From contig JAFGIW010000189.1 of the NCBI GenBank assembly GCA_016929415.1, positions 1 to 34,594 on the forward strand: 34,594 bases of DNA. Reading direction: 5' to 3'. The notes under the pieces are model-generated. The model was not told where the DNA came from. It worked only from the letters and a program-made list of their open reading frames with translations, and searched no databases. The DNA comes from Chitinispirillaceae bacterium (GTDB taxonomy: Bacteria; Fibrobacterota; Chitinivibrionia; Chitinivibrionales; Chitinispirillaceae). The position numbers and the translations under genes are program-made. Positions within the stretch are counted from its first letter, which is position 1; each line of letters begins with the position of its first letter. Below are positions 15,341 through 22,620 of the stretch, one piece after another.

Positions 15341-16516
15341 ATGGGCGCACCGTTGATCTATCTTGACAACAACGCAACCACCATGGTCGCTCCCGAGGTG
15401 ATCGAGGCGATGATGCCTTTTTTCGGGGAGCAATGGGGCAATCCGTCGAGCATCCACCACTTCGGCGGCAGCGTGCACCGCAGTATCGACCGGGCGCGGG
15501 AGCAGGTGGCGCAGCTTATCGGCGCCTCGGCGGAGGAGATTGTTTTCACCGGTTGCGGCTCCGAAAGCGACAATATGGCGCTCAAGGGATTTTTCGCGGC
15601 ACACGGGAATCAAACGCGCATCATCACGTCGGCGGTCGAGCATCCCGCGGTGCGCAATACCGCCCGGTATCTCAAGGAGCGGGGCGCGACGCTTGTCGAA
15701 CTCGAGGTCGATCCGCAGGGATGCATCGACCCCGCCGTTTTTGATCAATTGCCAATTGACGAACATACCATCGTCTCCCTCATGTGGGCGAACAACGAGA
15801 CCGGCGTGCTGTTTCCCGTCGAAGCAATCGCCGTGAAAGTGAAGGCCCGGGGCGGAACCATGCACACCGACGCCGTACAGGCCGCCGGAAAGCTGGCCAT
15901 CGACCTGCGTTCGGCGCCCATCGACCTGCTGGCGATCTCCGGTCATAAACTGCACGCGCCCAAGGGGATCGGCGTCATGTATATCCGTAAAGGTGTCGCG
16001 ATCGAACCGCTCATCCACGGCGGGCATCAGGAAGCGGGAATCCGCGCCGGAACCGAAAACGTCCCCTACTGCGTGGGGCTGGGCGTCGCCTGCGCGCTCG
16101 CCCTCAAACACCGCAGCGAGGAGAACGGCGGGATTCGTCGCCTGCGCGACCGGCTGGAAACCGAGCTTTTGTCACGCTGCGCCGGCGCGAAACTCAACGG
16201 GCACAAAACGCAGCGCCTTTCCAACACGACAAACATCAGTTTCGAAAATATCGAAGGCGAGGCGATTCTGCTGCACCTCGATGAAAGCGGCATCGCGGCA
16301 TCGTCGGGAAGCGCCTGCACCACCGGCTCGCTGGAGCCCTCGCACGTCATGCGCGCCATGGGAATTCCCTACACCTTCGCCCACAGCTCAACGCGGTTCT
16401 CGCTCAGCAGGTATACTACCGTGCATGAGATCGACCGGGTCATCGAGGTGATGCCGGGTATTGTCGATAAACTGCGCTCCATTTCACCGTTTGTCGGGAA
16501 GGAATCCCATGGGTGA
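15341..16516 (+). CDS. nifS: NifS/IscS-type cysteine desulfurase
   Basis: This PLP enzyme takes sulfur from cysteine for Fe-S cluster assembly. From ATG 15341 it has 391 residues; a TTG at 15320 would add seven. The ATG gives the usual start, a few residues before YLDNNATT. Visible features are the SESDN loop, H101 in VEHPAVRNT, the PLP-binding lysine K203 in SGHKLHAPKG, and the persulfide-forming cysteine C326 in SSGSACTTGS. The short loop around the cysteine fits the NifS/IscS class rather than SufS. Its stop overlaps the start of nadA by eight bases. In Bacillus subtilis a NifS homologue lies beside the nad genes and serves NadA/NadB, so maturation of the NadA 4Fe-4S cluster is the likely task here. 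General sulfur supply is also possible. Confidence 0.94.
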   Translation: MGAPLIYLDNNATTMVAPEVIEAMMPFFGEQWGNPSSIHHFGGSVHRSIDRAREQVAQLIGASAEEIVFTGCGSESDNMALKGFFAAHGNQTRIITSAVEHPAVRNTARYLKERGATLVELEVDPQGCIDPAVFDQLPIDEHTIVSLMWANNETGVLFPVEAIAVKVKARGGTMHTDAVQAAGKLAIDLRSAPIDLLAISGHKLHAPKGIGVMYIRKGVAIEPLIHGGHQEAGIRAGTENVPYCVGLGVACALALKHRSEENGGIRRLRDRLETELLSRCAGAKLNGHKTQRLSNTTNISFENIEGEAILLHLDESGIAASSGSACTTGSLEPSHVMRAMGIPYTFAHSSTRFSLSRYTTVHEIDRVIEVMPGIVDKLRSISPFVGKESHG

Positions 16517-17420
16517 CATCCGCGCGGAGATCGCGGCGCTCAGGAAAGAGCGCGATGCGGTGATTCTCGCGCACACCTATCAGCCGGGTGCGGTGCAGGA
16601 CTGCGCCGATTACGTGGGTGATTCGTACGGGTTAAGCGTCGAGGCGTCCCGTACCGCCGCCTCGGTCATCATCTTTTGCGGCGTGCGCTTCATGGCCGAG
16701 ACAGCGGCGATTCTCAATCCGTCGCGTACCGTCATCCTGCCCGAGCCGCTCGCCGGATGTCCCATGGCCGACATGATCACCGCCGTTGAACTCGCTGAAC
16801 TCAAGGCGCGGCATCCCGGACACCTCGTCATGTGCTATGTCAACTCAACGGCGGAGATAAAGGCGCTTTCCGACGTCTGCTGCACCAGCTCGAACGCGGA
16901 GAAGATCGCCCGTAAGCTTCCTGCCGACAGGAGTATCATTTTTGTCCCCGACCGGCACCTCGGTTCCTGGGTGCAGGAGCGGACCGGACGGGACATGGTG
17001 CTCTGGGACGGCTTCTGCCCGACCCATCTGCGGATCGAACCGGGCATGATCATTGTTGCACGTAAAGAGCATCCCGGCGCCGAAGTGCTCATTCACCCCG
17101 AGGCGACGCATGAATGCAGGGTGCTTGCCGACGCGGTGCTGTCCACCGGGGGGATGTGCAGCCATGCCGCCGCAAGCGACACAACGGAGTTCATCATCGC
17201 CACCGAGACGGGGCTTCTTCACCCCTTGCGCAAAAACAATCCCGGCAAGCGATTCTTCGCGGTTTCGGAGGAGGTCGTCTGCCCGAACATGAAGCGCGTG
17301 ACGCTGCCGTCAATCAGGAATGCCCTCATGGGAACCGGCGGCAGGGCGGTGACAATCGACAGGGAAACCGCCGCAAAGGCGCTTCGTTCGCTGGAGAGGA
17401 TGCTGGCGCTGGGAGGGTAG
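16509..17420 (+). CDS. nadA: Quinolinate synthase NadA
   Basis: NadA condenses iminoaspartate with dihydroxyacetone phosphate to quinolinate, the first pyridine intermediate of de novo NAD synthesis. ATG 16509, with GGAAGGAA just upstream, gives 303 residues, the normal length. The three cluster cysteines are all present: C84 (LAGCPMADM), C170 (WDGFCPTHLRI) and C258 (EEVVCPNMK). Other conserved stretches are AHTYQPGAVQD, VGDSYGLS, VNSTAEIKALSD, FVPDRHLGSW, HPEATHEC and the helix SHAAASDTTEFIIATETG. It overlaps the desulfurase gene by eight bases. NadB and NadC, which supply iminoaspartate and use quinolinate, are not in the window. Confidence 0.97.
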   Translation: MGDIRAEIAALRKERDAVILAHTYQPGAVQDCADYVGDSYGLSVEASRTAASVIIFCGVRFMAETAAILNPSRTVILPEPLAGCPMADMITAVELAELKARHPGHLVMCYVNSTAEIKALSDVCCTSSNAEKIARKLPADRSIIFVPDRHLGSWVQERTGRDMVLWDGFCPTHLRIEPGMIIVARKEHPGAEVLIHPEATHECRVLADAVLSTGGMCSHAAASDTTEFIIATETGLLHPLRKNNPGKRFFAVSEEVVCPNMKRVTLPSIRNALMGTGGRAVTIDRETAAKALRSLERMLALGG

Positions 17421-17426
17421 GGAAGA

Positions 17427-17447
17427 AGTGTGAAGTGTGAAGTGTGA
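17427..17447. repeat. Heptamer tandem repeat AAGTGTG x3
   Basis: Three perfect tandem copies of AAGTGTG lie between the convergent nadA and acyltransferase genes, followed by AAG. Such short arrays are prone to copy-number change, and no function is evident. Confidence 0.85.
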
Positions 17448-17466
17448 AGAAATATTCGCCTGCAGC

Positions 17467-18360
17467 CTATAGCCTGATCCCCTCCTCCACAAACGGGATC
17501 TCCTCGTGCAGGAAATACCACTGGGTGAGGTTCCGTGTAACCGCTTCCTGAAGCGTCCGGTAGATCGCATCGATGCGGCCACCGCCGGTTTCGCCGATTC
17601 TACGGAGTTCCAACCGGTATCGTTTCCCCTCTTCCCGCAGCATGAATGCCGCGTACAGGTCGGTCTGAGTATTGGCGAAATCGATCATCCGGTCAAGGCC
17701 GGCACCTCCCCACACCTTCGTTCCGAACAGGTCCGCAGGCTTGCTGTAAGGGGTTTTCTCATCGAACACGGAAAAAGCAATCTCCCCGCGCCGCAGCGCC
17801 GCCGCCATCTGCATTGCGGCGACGGTCTTTGGCCTGCCGATTTCAATCAGGTTGATAAGGCTGAACCGCCCGCTTTTTTCCATGGCGATCGCCTGTTCGT
17901 GCGCCCCGACCGACAACTGCTCGGTAGTAAACCTGATCACGACATTCATCGGCAGCTTATGCAGGGCAAGGAACGGCACGATGAATTCGACCGCGCCGAA
18001 ATGGGCTGTGGCGATGCAGACGCCGCGCCGCGCCGCGAGGCTCGCCTCAAGCAGCGAAATGCCTTCAGCCCCGTCGACATGCTCTTCCAGAAATGCCGCG
18101 TAGGAAGCGATATCGTCGGTAAGCGGCAGGAACTTCTCGAAGTAGTGAAGGATGGTATGGCGTTCGATGCCGTCAATGGTCGACGCGGAGGCGTCGAGAC
18201 CGAACGCTTCAAGGTTGCGGGCGATCGTGTCGCGTTCTTCCGGGTGCTCCCGGTACCAGGCGTCGCCGAGCGCGATCACCCGCTCCTCGAGCTGTTGCGG
18301 CGGCATTCCCCTGATCACTGAGAGAAGACCGGACGTTTGAAGATGTTTGCTCAAGCTCAT
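17467..18360 (-). CDS. LpxL/HtrB-like lysophospholipid acyltransferase family protein
   Basis: The product has 297 residues from ATG 18360 (a TTG at 18369 would add three; GGAAGGA lies about ten bases upstream of the ATG). It looks like the lipid A acyltransferase (LpxL/HtrB) superfamily. The catalytic HX4E motif is HFGAVE, with H120 and E125, set in CIATAHFGAVEFIVPFLALH. The C-terminal QWYFLHEEIPF matches the conserved QWYW.H region of the family. A clear N-terminal transmembrane anchor, typical of LpxL, is missing. The enzyme probably transfers an acyl chain to a lipid A-like or other glycolipid acceptor at the membrane. It follows the SDR gene by 21 bases on the same strand, suggesting one operon. 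Confidence 0.8.
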   Translation of the reverse strand: MSLSKHLQTSGLLSVIRGMPPQQLEERVIALGDAWYREHPEERDTIARNLEAFGLDASASTIDGIERHTILHYFEKFLPLTDDIASYAAFLEEHVDGAEGISLLEASLAARRGVCIATAHFGAVEFIVPFLALHKLPMNVVIRFTTEQLSVGAHEQAIAMEKSGRFSLINLIEIGRPKTVAAMQMAAALRRGEIAFSVFDEKTPYSKPADLFGTKVWGGAGLDRMIDFANTQTDLYAAFMLREEGKRYRLELRRIGETGGGRIDAIYRTLQEAVTRNLTQWYFLHEEIPFVEEGIRL

Positions 18361-18381
18361 GCGCGTCAAATATCCTTCCCG

Positions 18382-19080
18382 TCAATCGAAGTATTTGAAA
18401 TCCTGCGCCGAGAAGAACTTCCCCGTCGGTCCGTTGTCTTCGAGGAGCGCGGGCACCAGGGCGCCGGGCAGCACCGTCTCCACCGGAAACATGCCGTTCG
18501 GCCCGCCGAGGTCGGTCCTGATCCAGCCGGGGTCGAGGCAGTTGACCAGCACATTCGTTTCTTTGCAGTCAACGGCGAGTTCCTGCGAGTACTTGTCGAC
18601 GGCCGCTTTCGACACGCCGTAGGGGGCAAGATGGGGAGTCTCTTTTATGCCCGACGTCAGGTTGATCACCCGGCCGAAACAGCGCTTCCGCATACCCGGC
18701 ACGAATGCATTGCAGAGCGCGATCACCGCGAAGAGATTGACCTGCAGCGTTTGAAGCCAGACCGGCAGCGGCGTCTCGCAGACCGGCGTCCACGGATTCA
18801 TGATCGCGGCGTTGTTGTAAAGGATATCGATATGCCCCGGACCGTCGGCGACTCCGCGGACGATTGATTGAATACCCGCCTCGGTTCCGAGGTCGCCCGC
18901 AACATTGTATACGTTGATGCCGAGGCCACGCACGAGTTTCTCAGTGGCGGCACAATGATCGAGCATGCGGCCGTGAAGGACCACGTCGCAATGGTGCCGG
19001 GCAAGCCCGAGGGCGATCTGTTGCCCGATGCCGCGGCTCGATCCGGTGACGAGGGCAATGCGGGTTTTAAGGGAAATCAT
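18382..19080 (-). CDS. Short-chain dehydrogenase/reductase
   Basis: This 232-residue classical SDR oxidoreductase uses NAD(P)(H). The nucleotide-binding motif TGSSRGIG is at 12-19, and HGR at the end of strand 2 suggests NADPH preference. The structural NNAA is at 89-92. The catalytic tetrad is N114, S143, Y154 and K158 (YGVSK). The PGWIRTDLGG region after strand 6 is also typical. The substrate cannot be told; 3-ketoacyl reductase-like activity would suit the neighbouring acyltransferase, but this is only context. GGAG at good spacing precedes ATG 19080. The upstream 785 bases carry no gene. Confidence 0.92.
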   Translation of the reverse strand: MISLKTRIALVTGSSRGIGQQIALGLARHHCDVVLHGRMLDHCAATEKLVRGLGINVYNVAGDLGTEAGIQSIVRGVADGPGHIDILYNNAAIMNPWTPVCETPLPVWLQTLQVNLFAVIALCNAFVPGMRKRCFGRVINLTSGIKETPHLAPYGVSKAAVDKYSQELAVDCKETNVLVNCLDPGWIRTDLGGPNGMFPVETVLPGALVPALLEDNGPTGKFFSAQDFKYFD

Positions 19081-19865
19081 GGATGCTCCGTTTCAAGAGG
19101 TTGATGATGTGAGGGAGAAAAATATATTCGTGCCATAAAAGCACACCCGTGTGGCATAATCACGGGGTTCGGCAGGGATGGGGAATGACCGTTCCTGCAG
19201 CGGAGGGTGGCGATGAGAATGTGAATCTCCGGTTCATCGTAAACGAGCCGCCACGGTTTCCCCGTCGAGAGGGTCACCGGTTCGCCGGGGCGGGTGTGGC
19301 GGAGGCGGGGTTGTCGGCCATATTTTCTTCTTTTAAACAGGTTTTCGGGAACGCTATCGTTCACTGGGTGTATGGATGCACTGCATGTACGGAAACAGAA
19401 TTCCTTGGAAACATAATCAAAATGAAGCGAAAAAAGTGTGACGGGGATCACAGTTCGGGAGATTTTTTTTGGTGGTGGCGCCGGGATGCGAAGCGGTGAA
19501 TGCCTGATAAACCGTATCGGGGGCACCGTGATTATCCCGAAGAACTTTTCAAGTCGTGCGAAGAACTTTCGGGAGGAAGGAGTTTCACGCGGAGCACGCA
19601 GAGCACGCGGAGATCGCGGAGGAAGAAGATGGGAGATGGAAAGCGAATTCCTATCCTTTCCGCAACCCGTAAATTCCCGATTGCCTGCCGCAACAGCCAA
19701 ATCTATTTTATCCATATCAATTTCACCATCAACACCGGAAGAAAACATTGTGAACATTGAAAATCGCCGCACCCATACTCCGCTTATCATAATCAGTAAA
19801 TTTATCGTTGAACGGCAGAGCGTCTGTTTTCAGACATATCCCGCTTCAAATGGCACAAATAAAAA
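19081..19865. other. 785-base intergenic region
   Basis: No convincing gene is seen on either strand. The few open frames lack a ribosome-binding site and read as low-complexity, arginine-rich or mixed sequence. The region holds an ACGCGGAG array near 19583-19623, a run of eight T near 19462, a small perfect hairpin (GTCTG-TTTT-CAGAC) near 19822-19835, and AT-rich sequence just before the antiporter gene, which would contain its promoter. It may be decayed coding sequence. Confidence 0.6.
19587..19621 (+). repeat. ACGCGGAG-type tandem array, four units
   Basis: Four units with period nine: ACGCGGAG, ACGCAGAG, ACGCGGAG and TCGCGGAG, separated by single bases. The same core appears three times at 34204-34227 in the same orientation. 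It is a dispersed intergenic repeat of unknown role. Confidence 0.8.
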
Positions 19866-21131
19866 ATGAACAGCGTCTTGATAATAGGCCTTATCATCAG
19901 CACGGGATTCTTGTTCGGTGAACTTGCGCAGCGTATCAAACTGCCAAGGGTAACCGGTTTCATCATAGCCGGTTTGGCATTAAACCCGTCAATCACACAT
20001 CTGTTGCCCGACAGTGTTCTTGAGCATACCGGACCGACCACTGACATTGCTCTTGCGTTTATCACCTTTTCAGTGGGCGGTGTTCTCTCTATTGTCAAAC
20101 TACGCGCGCTGGGACGCTCCGTAATGCTGATCACCCTGTTCGAGGCGGAAGGTGCTTTTATCGTGATATCTGTTTGTTTCGCGGGGCTGCTATGGTTTGT
20201 GCCCCTGTTCGGTCCTGGTTCATGGCTCAGTTTCGGGCTGCCATTCGCTTTACTGCTCGGATCGTTGGGTTGCCCGACCGACCCTTCAGCAACGTTGGCC
20301 GTAGCCCACGAATACAAGGCGGAAGGAAAGATTTCTTCGACGATCTTGAGCGTGGCTGGGCTCGACGATGTCCTCGGGCTACTTACCTTCACTGTTGCTG
20401 TATCGGCCGCAGGAATACTCATGACGGCGGCATCGGTCCATCCGGTTGTGGCACTTTTCAATGCAGCCGTGTCGCTTGGCGGGGCGGTTCTGGTGGGCAC
20501 CGCGTTCGGGTTGTTGCTCATAGGCGGCCTGCGACTTATCGATCGGGAGACCGAGGGTGCTCATATTGTAGTCGTACTCGCAGCACTTACGCTCTGTTAT
20601 GGGCTGTCAACGGTGCTACGGTTCGACACTCTGTTCGCTACGATGGTGATGGGAATGATCGTTGTTAATTTATCGCGGCACAGGGATTCAGTTTTCCGGC
20701 TTCTTGAACGGTATACCGATGAACTGGTGTTTGTACTGTTTTTCACGATAAGCGCGATGCACCTGGATTTCGGCCAGGTCTCCACAGCGGTCATTCCCGT
20801 GCTCTTTTTTATCGTGCTGAGGTTCATAGGTAAAACGTCGGGGACCCTGGCCGGCGGCCGGATGTCGGGATTTTCCGCGCGCGATTCGTTGCGGACCTCT
20901 CTCGGTCTTATCCCCCAGGGCGGTATTGTGATCGGTCTTGCTCTCTCGCTTGCAGCCCGGCCGGAATTCAAAGCGCTTTCCCACACGCTGATAGCAGTGG
21001 TGATGGGGGCGACCATTGTGCATGAGATAGCAGGGCCGATGCTGGCGGTGGCGGCGATCAGGGCGGCAGGGGAGATTCCTCTCGCGAACATGTCCAAGAT
21101 AAAGAAGTTGCAGCAGCCGCACACGGAATGA
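19866..21131 (+). CDS. CPA2-type cation/proton antiporter
   Basis: This 421-residue inner-membrane protein has about 12 hydrophobic segments and belongs to the monovalent cation:proton antiporter family (Kef/NapA-like CPA2). The N-terminus GELAQRIKLPRVTGFIIAGL is typical. The ion-binding centre is visible as CPTDPSATLAV (TDP at 138-140) with a second acidic pair in GLDDVLGLL (D167, D168). There is no C-terminal TrkA-N/RCK domain, so unlike KefB/KefC it lacks nucleotide regulation. It probably exchanges Na+ or K+ for H+ for pH or salt balance. The ATG at 19866 has no Shine-Dalgarno; the leader reads AAATAAAAA directly before it. The gene converges on the lipoprotein gene at 21265. Confidence 0.9.
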   Translation: MNSVLIIGLIISTGFLFGELAQRIKLPRVTGFIIAGLALNPSITHLLPDSVLEHTGPTTDIALAFITFSVGGVLSIVKLRALGRSVMLITLFEAEGAFIVISVCFAGLLWFVPLFGPGSWLSFGLPFALLLGSLGCPTDPSATLAVAHEYKAEGKISSTILSVAGLDDVLGLLTFTVAVSAAGILMTAASVHPVVALFNAAVSLGGAVLVGTAFGLLLIGGLRLIDRETEGAHIVVVLAALTLCYGLSTVLRFDTLFATMVMGMIVVNLSRHRDSVFRLLERYTDELVFVLFFTISAMHLDFGQVSTAVIPVLFFIVLRFIGKTSGTLAGGRMSGFSARDSLRTSLGLIPQGGIVIGLALSLAARPEFKALSHTLIAVVMGATIVHEIAGPMLAVAAIRAAGEIPLANMSKIKKLQQPHTE

Positions 21132-21264
21132 AGAGAACGTCGTATCCCAACAAGACTCATTTGTTAATTTGCATCCGTCAACATCGATTTGAAATTTCCC
21201 ACTTTCACCGAGAAGCTATTTCCCGTTTCGCTTACCAGAAGATAGCTGCATTTCTACACTGCCA

Positions 21265-22620
21265 TTACCGTTTCATCGATTTCAGGTAGGCCGGTGAATA
21301 CTCAAAATGCAGCTTGGCTTCGCGAAGTGTCGAACCAAAGGGGCGCATTGATTCCCCTAAAAAGGAGTCGTAGAGCTGGGCCCAGAGCCGTATGGTTCGG
21401 ATGCGGTCATCGCGCGGCGGAAGGAGCGTGGCGAGCGGGGATCCGCCGGCAATTATCAATCGATCGTTGACGCCGATGGAATAGGCCTCCGCATCGAGGT
21501 AGTCGTAGAACCATTGTACGAAAAAATCCTCTTTCGAATATCCGAGAATGGTGGATATACCGTTCGATTCAAGCAGGGTTGCGGCGGAATCAAGCTGTGA
21601 AACACCGCGAAAAACGCCCGTGTCGATAATGGCGAAGTAGCTGTACCCCTCGTCGATAAGAACCGTGTCGGTAAAACGGACGTTGTGGCCGAAAATTGCG
21701 GGGTCGGGATTGGTTGCTGCGGCCGAGTCGAGGTAGAGGCAGAAGGTGGTGTCGGTTGCGCTCAAATCTCCGGGCGCGAAACCGGGTTTGGCCGTTCCTT
21801 TCACCTTGTAAATCGCCAGGCAGCGGATGCGCGGGTTATGATTGGCGAACAGGCCGGGGATGTCGGTAAATCGGGAGTTGTAGCGTACATAAAAATCGCT
21901 GCGGATTTCGTGCACGTCGTTGACTGCAACAAATAGGCGAATGGGAACCGACAGATATTGAAGCATCGGCCCGAGCTGTGTTGAAAGGCTGTCGTAGGAG
22001 GGGAAAACCATCGACCCGGTCGGGGCAAGGAGCGCATTCAGTGAACCGATGAATGCTTGACGCTCACCGGGCGGAATGTGCGAAAGCGAGTCGATGAGTG
22101 TGAGCAGGAGTTGCGGGTTGGGTATTCCCAGCGATACCGTCGCCGGCGCAATTGCATTGGCGATCATCGGGTTTGAACTGATGACATAGCGCGGTATTTG
22201 AAAGGCTTTGATAACGACCAGGGTACTGTCGGAAAAACAACTGTCGCGGGGGAGGGCCGGAGGCAGGGGAATTTCAATCAAGGGTTCAATATCTAATGCG
22301 GTGTCCTGACCGACCGAGGATATCTGAACGTTGAACGAGACCCGCCATTGTTGTTCGACAAGCGGTTGCCCGGCAAAATAGGCTTTGACGAGTACGGTGT
22401 CGCCCGGCGCAGCCTCGCAGAGGGATGTATCGGACGGATTGGCGGTCGAATACTTCTGATATACGAAGTCGAGAACGCGCGGACGATGGTCGTCGATCTC
22501 CTCGAACCGTGTCGGCCACGGGGCGCAACCGATCGTCGCACCGAGTGCAATACAGCCGATCACGACGGGTCGTACGGCGGAGGACCATCGCGAGCGAACC
22601 GGCTGACGGGAAGTGCGCAT
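21265..22620 (-). CDS. Lipoprotein of unknown function, partner of TonB-dependent receptor
   Basis: I do not recognise this 451-residue protein. The N-terminus is arginine-rich, then hydrophobic, ending in a good lipobox (ALGATIGC, C32), so it is a lipoprotein. The first part has beta-sandwich features (PGDTVLVKAYFAGQPLVEQQ, WRVSFNVQI), and the rest is mixed with many serine-asparagine stretches (LIDSLSHIPPGERQAF, TDTVLIDEGYSYFAI). There is no enzyme motif. Its ATG overlaps the TAA of the receptor gene (TAATG), and AAAGGAG precedes it inside the receptor gene. This tight coupling suggests it works with the receptor at the outer membrane, perhaps capturing substrate as SusD-like proteins do, although it lacks visible SusD (TPR-helical) character. 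Confidence 0.75.
   Translation of the reverse strand: MRTSRQPVRSRWSSAVRPVVIGCIALGATIGCAPWPTRFEEIDDHRPRVLDFVYQKYSTANPSDTSLCEAAPGDTVLVKAYFAGQPLVEQQWRVSFNVQISSVGQDTALDIEPLIEIPLPPALPRDSCFSDSTLVVIKAFQIPRYVISSNPMIANAIAPATVSLGIPNPQLLLTLIDSLSHIPPGERQAFIGSLNALLAPTGSMVFPSYDSLSTQLGPMLQYLSVPIRLFVAVNDVHEIRSDFYVRYNSRFTDIPGLFANHNPRIRCLAIYKVKGTAKPGFAPGDLSATDTTFCLYLDSAAATNPDPAIFGHNVRFTDTVLIDEGYSYFAIIDTGVFRGVSQLDSAATLLESNGISTILGYSKEDFFVQWFYDYLDAEAYSIGVNDRLIIAGGSPLATLLPPRDDRIRTIRLWAQLYDSFLGESMRPFGSTLREAKLHFEYSPAYLKSMKR

Noticed and set aside
14861..16111. Minus-strand open frame of 416 codons
   Set aside because: Antisense to the cysteine desulfurase and the small membrane protein; no family motif and no ribosome-binding site.
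19587..19621. CRISPR array
   Set aside because: Units are eight bases long with no spacers and no cas genes nearby.
19077..19790. Minus-strand open frame of 237 codons in the large gap
   Set aside because: No Shine-Dalgarno, low-complexity arginine-rich content from the ACGCGGAG repeat, and no recognisable domain.
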